DNA of 64,000 nt from Hirsutella rhossiliensis (GCF_020360975.1 NW_025408675.1:2356001-2420000); one strand, 5' to 3'; counted from the first letter of the stretch, positions 12,201 to 24,079 are shown. Program-made: numbers and translations. Notes: generated from the letters alone by a model not told the origin.

Positions 12201-14150
12201 ACTAGTAGTTCCTCTTATAATATACTATATAGCGGCCCGAATAGTAAGGGAAGCTCCTTACTATTATCCCTTATATAGAGCGGTATTAAGTAGTCTACGC
12301 CTAGCTTATAGGGGTTTAACTTATTAGCCTTACTTTTCTAGAAGAGTAGTAGTAGGTCATAGAACTACGGCGGGATAGCTTACTATAGCTTCTCTTTCGA
12401 TATAGGGCGCTTTAGTTATAGCGCTTTCTTAATATCGGCTAAGCTAACCGTATAAATCGATACTATAGCTATAGCTAGCCCCTTCCGCTTATAAATGTAC
12501 TGTATTATACCTATAAATACCGAGGCTAAGACTTCTTAAGCGTCTTATAAGTTAAGTAAGGCGTCTAGCGCTCTCTCCTTATTACTATACTAGACCTAGG
12601 ACTATATAGGGCTAAACTATAGCCTCTCTTTATACGGTACTAAATATACCTTTATATATATTAACTATAGCTTCTTAAGAATTAAGGGAAACTTAAGCTA
12701 AGGGACTATATATACTATTAGTAGCCGCGGGAGGCCGTTAACCTTTATAGCTACTTAAGTAATACCTTTAATAACCGCGCTCTCTATTACGGCTAAGGCG
12801 CCCCTTATATACTTAAAGCGAATCTTCTTTACTAGTAAGTATAGCTTAAGGGCTTTCGCTTTATTAATTATAGCGTAATACTAATAACCCTTATTTATAA
12901 GGGTAGAAAAGAGGTAAGTTTAGTTAATAATAACTAGTATTAAAGTAGGTCTTTCTTTAATACGCCTTACTAAGTCCTTCTTAGTTAGTATTAGCTTACT
13001 AGGCTCTAGGGCCCGCCTTTATATTAAAGCTAAGCTTTTCCCTTTGCTTTATATATAGCGGAGGTTCCCCTATCTCTATTATTATTAGATTCTAATAGGG
13101 CGTAGGTAACTTACATCTCTACCGGCCTCCTTACTAAGAGGTAAGGGTAAGACCTAACTATATATATATATACGCCGTAACGTATATAGCGGCCCTCTTT
13201 ATATCGTTTACTAATTTCCTTATAGGGTACCTACTTAGCTATCTTATTAAACTATACTACTAGCGGAGCGGCTAGGGTCTTACTATTACCGCGCCCCTTA
13301 AAGTATATAGCCGCTATCTAAACGTTGCCGTCTATATCGACCGCTAACTTAGGAGCGGGCCTAGGCGTAGATAGGTTAAGTAAGGAGGAACTATTTAGCT
13401 TATTAGTCCCGCTTAAGGCTAAGCGCTTATATAGCTTTTAAAAGCGCGGCGTCTACTTATATCCCTAGGCTACCTTTATAAGGTAGGCTACGTAGCCCTT
13501 ATAGGTAGAGGGTATTATAATAAGGATAAGTAGCTCTTAGAGCGCTAAGGAGATCGAGTTCTATAGCTAGGTAAGCTTAGCGCTATCCTCTTAGGTAGTA
13601 TTACCCGCCGCTTAGGTTAGGGTCTCTTTAAATTCTAGTAAGAACTCCTTAAAGGACTACCCCTCTTACTAAGTAAGGGTCTATAGCCTATCCTACGCCT
13701 TCTCCTATTCCTATACGTTACTAAAGGCGTAGACTAGGTAGTTAAAGAATACTTAGGGGTCTTTTATCCCTTTAAGACCGCCCCGCTCCTAGAAGCCCGC
13801 TACTCGCTATATCTAAGGCTCTAGTAGCGTATATAGGAGTAAGAACTAAGCTATCTCCTTATAGCTATTAAGGCCCTATTTCTTATTAATATAGTATTTT
13901 ACTATTAAGTAGTTAAGGAAAAAGTAAAAGGTCTTTAGCTTACTATCTTAGGTAAGCTAAGGTAGTAGCTTCCGTTTACTAAGGGCTGCCTTACGCTCTA
14001 AACTCTTAGTAGTAAGGGGCGTATCTATTAGAGCTAGCGTTAAGAGGGTATTAAGGATCTAGTATAAGGTTACTTATTAGTCTAGGTCTTATAATATCTA
14101 GTAGAATAGCTTTATAAATCGGGCTTATTTATCCTATTACTACTAGGTCT
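9250..14150 (-). pseudogene. Gypsy-3 gag-pol relic
   Basis: On the minus strand the RT core (KL-x-II-x-AF-x-KV) lies near 11950-12000 and the Y-x-[DE]-N box near 11780. Integrase follows at about 9800-10900. The chromodomain at about 9265-9390 reads REVLVK-x-RGY and then EPASKF with mutated tryptophans. Upstream coding down to about 14150 should be gag and protease but is too mutated to place motifs. There are dozens of stops from CAA, CAG and TGG. Gypsy-2 pol is close in layout and sequence, so the two are sister chromovirus families. Confidence 0.8.
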
Positions 14151-14489
14151 CTTCTTATAGGTATTACTAGTATAGCTCTTCCGCTTATTACTATAGCTAT
14201 TAGTATTAGGCTTCTTCTTATAGTAGCTACTACTACTACTACTACCTTAGCTAGTACTACTAAGGTTTTAATATTAGGTCTAATATAAGGATAGCTTATA
14301 CTATTATAAGGTAGGTAGAGGGTTATACTATAAGTGCCTTCTATTATATTATAATAATAAGCTATATAGGATCTAACTATATACCGCGCCTACCGCTACT
14401 AAATATACGTTTATACGTATAGCTTACCCTGCCCTATAACGCTATCGGCTAAGGTCTAGGCTAATACCTAGACCTATACTAAGGGTAAA

Positions 14490-14675
14490 TATAAGAGTCT
14501 TTAACTATTATAGGTAATAGGCTTAGGCCGCGGCCTAAGCTATATAGTTACGTACGGAGGGCCGGATCCCGTAAGTATAAAGGCGGGCTAGCCGCGTATA
14601 AAAGAGCTCTATATAGCTTATTAATATTATCCTATAGACGGCACCTACGTATACGCCTCTGCCTACTCCGTAATA
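14490..14675 (+). repeat. Gypsy-2 5' LTR
   Basis: 186 bp, pairing with 22357-22542. Shared landmarks are TAGGCTTAGGCCGCGGCCTA, which is a near-palindrome, and GGGCTAGCCGCGTATA. Substitutions between the copies are of RIP type (for example GGATCCCGTAAG versus AGATCCCATAAG). Confidence 0.93.
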
Positions 14676-17600
14676 GTATAAGCTATTAACTAATAGATCT
14701 AATAGATATCTCCCCGGAAAGGGTACCGCTTCCTTAAGGGAGCACCCTGCTACCCCTTAGGTAGATAGGAAGTATTATAGCTATCTTAGAAGCGATTAGA
14801 AGCGCGATAGCTAGCGAGAAGAACGAGGTTCTCGCTATACTAAGGGAGCCGTCTACGAGACTAGCATTAACCCCTACGACCTTAGTAATACCGGTTACGG
14901 CGGCGGCACTACCGATATAAAAGCCGCTTCCTTAGCCGACTTAAGATAGTAAGCCTAAGTCCTTTTACTTCTTCCTTAGCCGGCTATAGACGAAGTTTAT
15001 AATAAATAAGAAATAGGGCTAAAACGGCTATTATAATATAGCGTGGTATTCGCTCCTCTATATACTACCGGAGCCCTAGATACGGCGGATCTCCGGATTC
15101 TAGGATAAGGGCGGCCCTAGAGGTAGACGCGACCTATAGGACTTCTTTTAATACCTTATATATACGTTTAGCAACGTATAGGAGCGGGAGAAGGCATAGG
15201 ATAGGCTACGGACCCTTAAGTAGAGGGATAGGTAGACCTTTAGCGAATTCCTCCCTAACTTTAAAGAGACGCTCTTACGAGTAGCGGGAACTATAGTATA
15301 GGAAGATAGCGCGAAGCTTATATAGTTATAGAACTTAATTACGCCGGCCCTATAGGAGCTACTTATCCCTATAATTATACCTACTAACTACGGTAAGTAT
15401 ATAAGCCGGTTAATAAAGGTAGTATAGGGCTATAAGTAGACGCCGCGTTTCTAAAAGCTTCGTAAGCGCACGCCGTATAGCGGTAATAGGATCACCGCCC
15501 CTCTATAAGAGGAATAGCTAACTATCGATACTAATAGAGATACCTTAATATCGGCTACCTATATAGACCGAGCTAAACGCGGTAGGAAGTCGTCTTCGAA
15601 TATCCCCTATACTATCCCACTCTCTAAGTAGCGGGCGAAGTAAGTAACGAGCAAGGAAATTAGGAAAAGGAAGGCTAATAGCCGCTACCTATATTACGGC
15701 GCATCTATATACTTTATATTAAAATACCCCTTCCTTTTAGCTAAGCGGCCTATAGTAGTTCAAGTAGCGAAGATAGAACCGCTCCTTGCCTTAGATAATA
15801 AAGAGGACTCCGCTCCCTTAAGCCTAGAGGAAAAAGAGTAGCTCTAGAGTAAAGATAGGCTCTAGAGCCTTAATTACTAGTACTAGTAAAAGAGAAGGAG
15901 GAATTATCCGCCTATATAAAAGAGGAGCCTACTTTAATATAGGTTATAGTTAATAACTCCTTACCTATCGCCGCCCTTATAGACGAGGGCTGCTAGTACT
16001 ATACTATAGTTAACGAGGCGCTTATATAAGAGATATAAGTACTAGTAAAAAAGATCGCCCTAAGGCGAGTAAAGGGCGCCTTAGGCGCGATAGAGGGTAT
16101 AGTAATTAAGGGCATTATATAGCTAGCTATAGAGGTCGATAGTTACCGTAAGCTTATTATAGCCTATACAATCCCTTAACTAGAGTTTCCCTTAATCCTT
16201 AGGAAACCCTAGTTATTATATATAAAGTTATACTTAGTTCTATACTAAAAGAAGCTATAGTTTAGGCTTATATAATAGTAGGTCCGCTATAACGATAGTT
16301 CTATAGGCGTAGGACTAGGCGTACGAGCTTTATACTTAGTATAAGAAGTCCTTGCCTCTATCTTTATAGGAACCTTACGACGGTTAGAGTAGGAGGAAGG
16401 CCGGGTAGCGGCTAACGTAGCAGTCTATATAGTTAGCCTAGCGGATATCGATAAGGCCCTCTAGGCAAAGAAGCTAAAGTCGCCCTCTAAGCTATAGTAG
16501 TAGATACCGGAGCGCTTTTACGACCTCCTACCGCTATTTAAGTCCTAGAAAGCGGATAAGCTTAACCCGTATAAGCTAGGGGTAGACTATAAGATCGTAC
16601 TCTATACCGATAAGAAGGGGCAGGAACTACCCGCACCGTTTAAACCGCTATATAGTATATTATACGCGGAACTACTAGTGCTAAAGAAGACGCTAAGGGA
16701 CCTCCTAGATAAGGGTTTTATTTAAGTAAGTAGCTCCGAAGTAGGAGCGCCGGTCCTATTTATACGTAAACTAAGGGGCGGGATATAGTTCTATTATAAC
16801 TATAGGGCTCTAAACGTAATTATAAGGCCGGACTACTACCCCTTACCCTTAATCTCGGATATACTCTATAACCTTTTAAAGGCGAAGTAGTTTACGAAGC
16901 TAGATATAAAATAGGCGTTCTATAAGGTATAGATCTTAAAGGGTAACGAGTAAAAGACGGCGTTCTATATACGCTACGGCTTATTTAAGTAGCTTATAAC
17001 GCCCTTTAGCCTCTTAAGAGCGCCCGCTACCTTCTAGCGTTATATTAATAATATACTTTAGGACTTCCTTAATAAGTTCGCCTCTATATATATAGATAAT
17101 ATCCTTATCTATATAAGCGGCTCTTATAAGGACTATATACGGAAAGTATAAAGGGTCTTAGAGCGCCTCTAACTTTATAGGCTCTACCTCGACCTAGATA
17201 AGTATAAATTTAGGGTTAAAAGGGTTAAGTACCTAGGCTTTATTATCTATACTAGCGTAGGTATATAGGTAGATCCTATAAAGATCTAAGCGATTCGGGA
17301 CTAAGCTGCCCTAACTACGTAGATAGGCGTATAGAGCTTCCTTAGGTTCGCGAACTATTATAGGATATTTATTAAAGGCTTCTCCTATATTATAATACCC
17401 TTAAACGAGATTACTAGGAAGCGGACCGCCTTTTACTAAGGGCCTATATAGGAAGGAGCGTTCTATACGCTTAAGGACCTATTCTCTTAAGCCCCGGTAC
17501 TACTTTAGTAGGACTTTAACCGGTCTACGTTAATTAAAGCGGACTATAGCGGCTAGGTACTTAAAGGAACGCTCTCTTAGGAGGTAGATAGGTAGAAGTA

Positions 17601-18486
17601 ACCGGTAGCGTTCTACTCTTATAAGCTAACCTTAGCGGAGCGGAATTATACTATTTACGATAAGGAGATACTAGCGATTATTAGCTACCTTAAGTAATAG
17701 TAAGCGGAGCTCTAGAGCTATAAGAGCTTCGAGGTTCTTATAGACTATAAGAACCTTAAGTACTTTATAACTCGCTAGTACCTTTCGGAGCGGTAAGCCC
17801 GCTAAGCGGAGTATCTCTTATACTTTAACTTCTCGATTAAGTACTAGCTAGGGCGGGACTCTATAGTCCTAAATACGCTTTCTCGGAGGGATTAAGACCG
17901 GCTAACGGGAGCGGATATTAAGGCCTAGGATCTATAGCTTATCCTATAAGAAGCGCTACGGACTTATATAGGAGCTTCCCTAGTAGAGGAAGGCGCGGCG
18001 CTAACGGATAAGCCTTCCCCCGCACCTTCGCCTCGGCCTAGCGAGGAGGGATAGACTAGCCTAGGGGCGCGTACGGCGCGGGTGTTCTAAGATAAGGTCC
18101 TCTAGCGCTTATAGGATAGGATATCGTCTCTAGACTATACCTATAAGAGCGTACGCTACGCCGTTAAGTCCGGCGCTCGATGCCTCGATCTAAAGCTAAA
18201 GCTAAAAGTATAAGTAGCCGGCTATTATATCGACCTACGGGGGCACCTACGTTAGCGGGGGAGACTATAGGTGCCGGGCGCGCCATATACTATAGAAGCT
18301 AGGGAGAAGGATAGACCGCTAGAGCTAGATAAATAAAACGAGCTCTAAGGGAAGCTAGTCTAGCTCGTCTATAACTCTAGTATCGTAGGCTACCTAGGTA
18401 GGCAGGGTATAGTAGTAGGCCTTACGAGGGATTTCTACTAGCCCCTCTTATAGTACTACGTTCGCCGCTTCCTCTATAACTACGAT

Positions 18487-19140
18487 GCCCTCGAGGGGCT
18501 TCGAGCGGCACTCACGTGGTCCCCCAGAACCCCGGACCAGCAGTGGCCGATAGTCGTCTGCCTTGATAACACTGCGGCTATAAGAGCCATACGAGGCAGC
18601 CCATCGATCTCGTCGCAAGCGGCTGCGGAGAAGTTCGCTGAGGCCGCGGCTCGACACGGAGATGTCAGCACGCGTTGGTGCCCCGGCCATACGGGGATCG
18701 CCGGCAACGAGCGGGCCGACCAGCTAGCAAAGGAGGGCTGCCGGGCCGAGGGTCCGGACAGATCGCCGACCTACGCGAACATCAAGAGACAGGCCAAGGC
18801 TGCGGCCAGGCGCGACTTCCAGGACTGGTGGGCCGCGGGGCCCCGAGCAGCTACAAGAGCCTAGAGCTCAAGGCCTCGCTCGGGTGCCCCGGAGCTGCAC
18901 ACAAACGAGAGCACCTCCATCACCTGCTCGCTGCGAGGAGCGGGCACGGGGACTTCGCCGACTACCACGAGAGGTTTAACCACGAAGAGGCCCGGATCGA
19001 ATGCTCTTGCGGGAGGAGAAAATCACCGACACACCTTCTACTGCCGGAGGGTAGGTACTCGACCCCGCCTAAGGCTACCCCCCACGGCGGGCAAGGCTAC
19101 CACCCAGGCACTAGGAGGGGTTTTTGCCCGTTCCCGGGGG
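18487..19140 (+). pseudogene. LINE reverse transcriptase C-terminus with RNase H domain
   Basis: The frame opens directly at the insertion edge. It shows RNase H landmarks: an Asp in VVCLDNTAAIRAI (about residue 28), and the WCPGHTGIAGNERADQLAKE block with its His and final Asp, which is typical of Tad-clade LINEs. Near 18840 the frame shifts (one G missing in a G run). The next frame continues with SYKSLELKASLG and a Gly-Asp-Phe-Ala-Asp-Tyr segment, then a CSCGRR motif. A second shift near 19030 precedes FYCRR, completing a Cys/His cluster. RNase H cuts RNA in RNA-DNA hybrids during retrotransposition. The fragment lacks the RT and endonuclease domains, so it cannot move by itself. Confidence 0.88.
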
Positions 19141-19546
19141 CTAGAAAGGGAGGAAAATTTTTTTGATCGGTTCTCCCACCGCCACTAGCTCGAGGCAACC
19201 CTCCAACCTAATATGTACAACTCTCTCTTTTCTATGTTTTCTGCCCGTAGGCTCCCTGTGGGCCTACGGCCCAGCTGACTGCGTGGGCTTTCTCAGTCAC
19301 CCGGCTCTGACCGAAGACTGACTAATATTACGGCTTCGCCGCCGTGCCCGGAACCCGCTGACGGGGGAAGGGACCTGAGAATCCGAGCGGCCACAGAGTC
19401 CAAGAATTGCTAGATAGGGGAGTAGAAGTAAGGAACGCGCGACGGGTCTCCGACGAGCATCCCCATCTTGTACTATACCTAGCCTAGCACGTCTTTTGCC
19501 CTTATAGGGATGTCCCAGACGGTAATCAATACTACTACTACTACTA
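18487..19546 (+). mobile_element. 5'-truncated Tad-like LINE, not RIP-mutated
   Basis: This 1060-bp insert has abundant CA and TG and GC-rich codons, in sharp contrast to both flanks. The change occurs exactly at the target duplications. Only the 3' end of the LINE is present: RNase H, a C-terminal Cys/His stretch, an untranslated 3' region and an ACT-repeat tail. It inserted into Gypsy-2 after RIP had acted on that element. Confidence 0.92.
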
Positions 19547-19549
19547 CTC
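19525..19549. repeat. (ACT)n tail of the LINE
   Basis: About eight ACT triplets at the 3' end of the LINE abut the right target duplication. A simple-repeat tail rather than poly-A is seen in several fungal and other LINE clades. Confidence 0.85.
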
Positions 19550-20886
19550 TATAACTACGATATCTATAGCCGTACTAAGATTTAAAGGGCGTAGCTTAAG
19601 GGGCTACTTAAGTAGCTTCCGGTGCCTAACTAGTTCTATATATATATATAAATAGACTTTATAACGGACCTCCTACTTATAGAGGGCGGCAACCGCTATA
19701 TATAGGTAATTAAGGACCGACTTAGTAAGTCTATAGTATTAAAGCCGATACTATCTATAGATATAGAGTCCTATATAGAGCGCTTCCTATAGTACTAAGC
19801 CCACTTATATAGCTAGCTAGCCTTTATTATAAGCGATAAGGGATTAAATTAAACTAGCCGCTTTTAATAGTACCTATACTAGCTACTTTAGATTATATAG
19901 CTACTTAGCACGGTATATTACTTATAGACTAATAGAGGGCCTAAGAGGGTTAACTAGGAGGCATAGGCTTACCTACGGGCTATTATAGCCTATAACTAAG
20001 TAAACTAAGACTATTAGCTCCCTACGGCCTAACTTATATTAAATAGTAGACTATATACTTTTATTAAGATAGCCTCTTTCTTTATAACGTATAGCTTCGA
20101 ACTACCTTTACTAGTTCCCTTTACTATAGATATAGTAGCGGAGTAGTATAGTAATTTATTACTAAAGGGCTACGCCTCTACGTTTATACGAAAGCTATAA
20201 GAGACCACGGATTATTACTAATCCGCGATAGCCGCCGCGGCGTAAGATTAAGAGCAGCACGCTAATAAGACTAGGGCCCTAGTAAATAGGTTTACGGTAG
20301 GAGATAAGGTATAGCTAGACCTCTATAACTATAGGTTAGCACGGCTAAAAAAGAAGCTTAACTAGCTATACGCGAAGTTTATAGTATAGAGGGTTATTAG
20401 CCTATAAGTTATAGAGCTCGATAGTCTCTTAATAAGGGTCTATAATAAGATTAACGTAGACCTCCTTTATAGAGCCTCCTTTAACCCGCTACCTAGATAA
20501 GAAGTAGTAGACGCTTAACCGCCTATAATTAAGGTAAAAGGAAAGGATAAGTTCGAGGTTAAAGAGATATAGGCTACGCGCTAGAAAAAGGTTAGTAAGG
20601 GGAAACGCTAGGAGGTCCTCGTTAAGTAGCGCGGGTATCTTAACCCTATATAAAAACCTATATATAAGTTTATAGGAACTATAGCCCTTAATAAGTTTAA
20701 AGCCTTATTTAAAATAGTAAATAAGAACGATAAACTAGTAAACTACTAATAGTAGCTTAAGCTAAGACTATAAAGTAAGTATAGCGGAGGGGGTAGTTAT
20801 AGTAATATAGGCAATATAAGCGTAATAGTATAGGCGGAGATAAAAATAACGTTTATTATAAGGCGGAGCCCTTAGACTACCTAGGC

Positions 20887-21930
20887 CTATTCTTTATCGT
20901 TATTATTATTATTATCTTTATTATTATTATCCTCGTTAGCCTCCTCTTTCTTATTAATAGCGGCGGCGGTCTCTAAAGCGCTAAGGCGGCCCTCTAAGCC
21001 CGTAAGCTAGTCGGCGGCGGCGGCGGCTCTAGGGGTAGAGGGGCGGCGGCTAGCGGCGGCGGTAAGGGTAGGCGGCAGTAGTAGAGGCAGGCATAGCTAA
21101 AGGGACCGCCGATAGGGCAACGGAGGTAGTATCCCTAGCGCTAGGTATATTAGAGGCAGAAATAAGGGAGCAGAAGAGTAGGACTTACTTAGGCATAAGG
21201 CCCTATCGCTTAAGGGCGCGGAGGTTACGGTAGGTAGCGGCGGCGGTAGTAAAGCGCTTCTTAGTAGCCCCCCGCGCCTACCCGTGCGAGCCGGCCTTCT
21301 AAGCCGACGCCGCAATAAGTAAGACGGAAGGCGCCGCCTTATAAGCGCGGCCGGCTCGCGCGTACTAGTAGTAGCTACCGCCGCGGCGGCGCCCGGCCTA
21401 GTCGGAGCAGTCGAGCTCCTACGACGCATAACGTATATAGGGGGCCGAGCGGGCGGCGCCGGCCTATACTTAGCGCTTATACTATAGGAGGTTAGCGGAT
21501 AACGTCTATTACGCTTACCTAACTACGGACTTACGGGGTAGCGGAGACGGAGGCGGGGGCCGAGGGGCCAGGCGTTACGGGTAGCGGCGGGGACGGCGTC
21601 GTTACCCTAAGGGGCGACGTAAGAGCGAACAGCGTAGTAGAGGCGGCGGCGGCGGCGGTAGGAGCGGTGGCAGCGGCGCGGGTAGGAGCGGCGGTAGCGG
21701 CGGAGTCGTCGTTAGCCGCGGCTAGTACGGCGTCGACGAACGACTCCGCACGCTCTAAGAAGGAGGAGGTAGGAGAGGGAGAGGCGGATATATCTATCGC
21801 GGAAGTTAGCACGATAGAATACGGCCTCCCGCTCTATAAAGCGCGGAACTTACTAGTTAAAGTTATTATTATTATTAAGGCTATTATTACTACTACCGCT
21901 ACTACTATGAGTATACGTTAATAGAGCGGC
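20887..21930 (-). pseudogene. Antisense accessory frame of Gypsy-2, Ala/Arg/Pro-rich
   Basis: This minus-strand frame lies between Gypsy-2 pol and its 3' LTR, in GC-rich sequence. Open pieces cover 21531-21812 and 21097-21429, with RIP-type stops between them. Towards its C-terminus (about 20900-21040) it reads LTGLEGRLSALETAAAINK, then KEE and an Asn/Asp-rich tail. This matches the end of the Gypsy-3 antisense frame in spacing and residues (LEG-[RQ]-[LI], then Ala-Ala, then KEE). A central block, including an arginine-rich RYRRYL-like segment, also aligns. Function is unknown. GC-rich codons reduce CpA targets, which may explain why it survives RIP better than pol. Confidence 0.6.
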
Positions 21931-22356
21931 CCGTATAGCTAAGAACGGACTAACGCCCTAGGTAGAGCGGAACTTACTTATTAATGCTACTACTACGGTT
22001 AAAGAAGGGAGAGAAGGAAAGGAAGGGGGAAAAGGGGGATGCCGCCTTATATACCCCTTAGTAGAGGATACTGCCTAAGGTAGAGGGGACGGGCAACCTA
22101 AGGCTTACGTAGGTCCGGACTAGCCGCCGGCTACCTAGGGGCGTATATAATAGGTTACGCCCTTATTTAAACGGCTAGCCGGCCGATAAGTATAGAGCTA
22201 GGTCCCGGCTACCTAGGCTAACGGGCGCGGGGATAATAGGGCTAGTAGGGCCGGCCCTATTAACGGGAAAGGGTAGGGAAGAGCCCGCGGTATAGGCCTA
22301 ATTATATAGGAGCCGTTAATAGGGCAGCGCTACGCCGCGCTTAAGGGAGGGCATTA

Positions 22357-22542
22357 TATAAGAGTCTTTAACTATTATAGGTAATAGGCTTAGGCCGCGG
22401 CCTAAGCTATATAGTTACGTATAGAGGGCTAGATCCCATAAGTATAGGGGCGGGCTAGCCGCGTATAGAAGAGCTCTATATAGCTTATTAATATTATCTT
22501 ATAGACGGTACCTATATATACGCTTCTACCTACTCCGTAATA
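22357..22542 (+). repeat. Gypsy-2 3' LTR
   Basis: 186-bp partner of 14490-14675, followed by the GTAAA target duplication at 22543-22547. Confidence 0.93.
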
Positions 22543-22562
22543 GTAAATACCCTTATACTTAT

Positions 22563-24079
22563 AAAGATAGGATTATTAGTTATTAAAGTTAAGGTATTTA
22601 GCGGGGTAATAAGGGTATAACCCTCGTTAATATTAGGTCCTAGACTAAGAGTCTCCTAGGACTAAGATTCCCTTATACCTTTCTTAGCTTTCTTTACTAA
22701 AAGGGAACTAGCGTTACTATAAGACTTTTAAGCTAATCGCTTATACTTTAAGGGCGAACCTACCGCTACCTACTCTTATATATAGCATAGGAAATCAGCG
22801 TTATAGTTCTTTATCTTTTTTAATATAAAAGGTATTATTATTAATAAATTATTAATAAAAAGTAATATAAAATAGTATAAGGGATTAATAAAAAAGGTAT
22901 AAAACTCTATAGTAATTATAAGTAGAAGAGTTAAAGAAAAAAAGAAAATAAAAAAAGTAAGAGATATATATATATACTCTTTATATTATAGTTACGCGGC
23001 CGATAAATAAGCGATACTATAATAGTTACTTAATAGTAACCGCTAGTATAATAACTATTTACGTTATAAAGTATAGACTAATATATACTTATATAGGTAT
23101 ATATATATAATATATAACTAAAACTACCTTTCTTTTTAACTAAATATATATAGTATAGTAAAAGTAATATATATTAAAGATATAGCTAAGACGTCTATAT
23201 AAGAGGGGAGATAATTATAAGAGCGCTATTAAGAGGTACGGGCTAATAAAGTACTTAGGTATATAGTACTAATATATTAGCAGGGTATCGGTAGGGAATC
23301 GTGCTTACCCGCTCGTAAGTTATAGACCACTCGCTACCGCGACCGAAGAGGAGAAATTCCTCTTCGTATAAGCTTTAGTCTTACGACGAGGAGAATATAA
23401 TATATATAGCGTAGTACCTCTAGCTATCTCTACTACCTAACTGATCGTACCGTGATACGTGTTCCCTTATATATTCCGATAGGTAAAGGTCGATAGTAAC
23501 GAGCAAAACCTAACGAAAGAAACGAAGGCTAAGTAAGCTATAGTAGTAGAAGTATGACCTTCGAACGCTACGGGCTTCCGTTAGCAAATAGTTATAGCCG
23601 GCATTAGCTCTATACTATGTTAGATCTCTCGGGGTGCTTAGAACGGGTAATTTACTCTTCGAAAGACGTTTTCGATCGACCTCATCGGTTGACCCCGAGA
23701 TAGCTGCTGCGGAATGAGGACTGGCCTAGTGTACCCGCAACCCTTCCGATAGTGAGATCGAAATGCCTATGACTCACAAGTGACCTGGCCCACCCATGAA
23801 ACACAAGACCCTTGCAAATCTTTTGCCTGCAGCACCCACTGTTGCGGCAATACATGTAGCCAATCAGGCATAGCTAAATCGAGCTATCTCTACCACAATC
23901 CTCTGGTGTGATAGGGCCAAATGGACCATAGATCCTAAGGGAACACAGGCGAGGAAGCCCGGTCGCGGCGCAAAGGATAGATGTGGTGCAGTCAGGTTCC
24001 GCACTGATTTGGTGGGCTCGTCTTCTCCATCAGTCTCGCGGTTCAGCTGGTGCAGAATAGACATGGTTTCCAGGTGGAT
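22563..24079. other. Flank of Gypsy-3 grading into non-mutated sequence
   Basis: From 22563 to about 23500 the sequence is TA-rich and RIP-like, with A/T runs at 22800-22990. From about 23520 CA and TG reappear and composition becomes normal. No gene was recognised; the short frames around 23864-24064 show no domain. The gradual change fits RIP leaking from the repeat into single-copy flank. Confidence 0.5.

Larger units (their letters stand above)
18472..19561. repeat. 15-bp target-site duplication flanking the LINE
   Basis: CTCTATAACTACGAT occurs at 18472-18486 and again at 19547-19561. The Gypsy-2 integrase frame reads through smoothly if one copy and the intervening 1060 bases are removed. 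A long, variable duplication is typical of target-primed reverse transcription. Confidence 0.93.
14700..20760 (+). pseudogene. Gypsy-2 gag-pol relic, split by a LINE
   Basis: Gag is readable from about 14750, with a mutated zinc knuckle near 15680-15730. A retropepsin-like motif (LIDEGC) lies near 15980. The RT has KLDIK-x-AFYKV near 16897-16930 and YIDN near 17090-17110. RNase H follows to about 17880. Integrase begins with a zinc-binding part near 18370-18480. It is cut by the LINE at 18487 and resumes at 19562 with the catalytic core. The C-terminal chromodomain is near 20570-20740 (EVLVK-x-RGY). Stops are of RIP type. It is less degraded than Gypsy-3 and Gypsy-4, and several catalytic motifs remain legible. 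Confidence 0.85.
14490..22542 (+). mobile_element. Gypsy-2: RIP-mutated chromovirus
   Basis: The LTRs are 14490-14675 and 22357-22542, both 186 bp, with RIP-altered ends (TATAAGAG...CGTAATA). The target duplication is GTAAA. Plus-strand gag-pol occupies about 14700-20760, interrupted by the LINE at 18487-19546. A minus-strand accessory frame lies at 20887-21930. The left LTR keeps a few CA/TG sites that the right LTR has lost, so the two were mutated unevenly. Confidence 0.93.
7626..22557 (-). mobile_element. Gypsy-3: RIP-mutated chromovirus carrying nested insertions
   Basis: The left LTR is 7626-7823. The right LTR begins at 14302 and is interrupted by Gypsy-2 at 14490-22542. Removing Gypsy-2 and one copy of its target duplication leaves 188+10=198 bases, exactly the length of the left LTR. 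The 5-bp target duplication CTTAT lies at 7621-7625 and 22558-22562. Coding content is on the minus strand, with gag near 13400-14150 and pol from about 13300 down to 9250. A plus-strand frame (8040-8994) lies between pol and the 3' LTR. CpA and TpG are nearly absent. Confidence 0.9.
14302..22557 (-). repeat. Gypsy-3 5' LTR (right), split by Gypsy-2
   Basis: The LTR consists of 14302-14489 and 22548-22557. The junction motif GGGTAAATACCC, intact in the left LTR near 7808-7818, is exactly where Gypsy-2 inserted. It leaves GTAAA on both sides (14485-14489 and 22543-22547). Confidence 0.9.

Noticed and set aside
18448..18707. Minus-strand frames over the LINE RNase H
   Set aside because: Shadow of the plus-strand RNase H coding region, which has clear motifs.
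21667..21921. 84-codon plus-strand frame in Gypsy-2
   Set aside because: It is the complement of the antisense Ala-rich frame, with repetitive Ala/Ser content and no motif.
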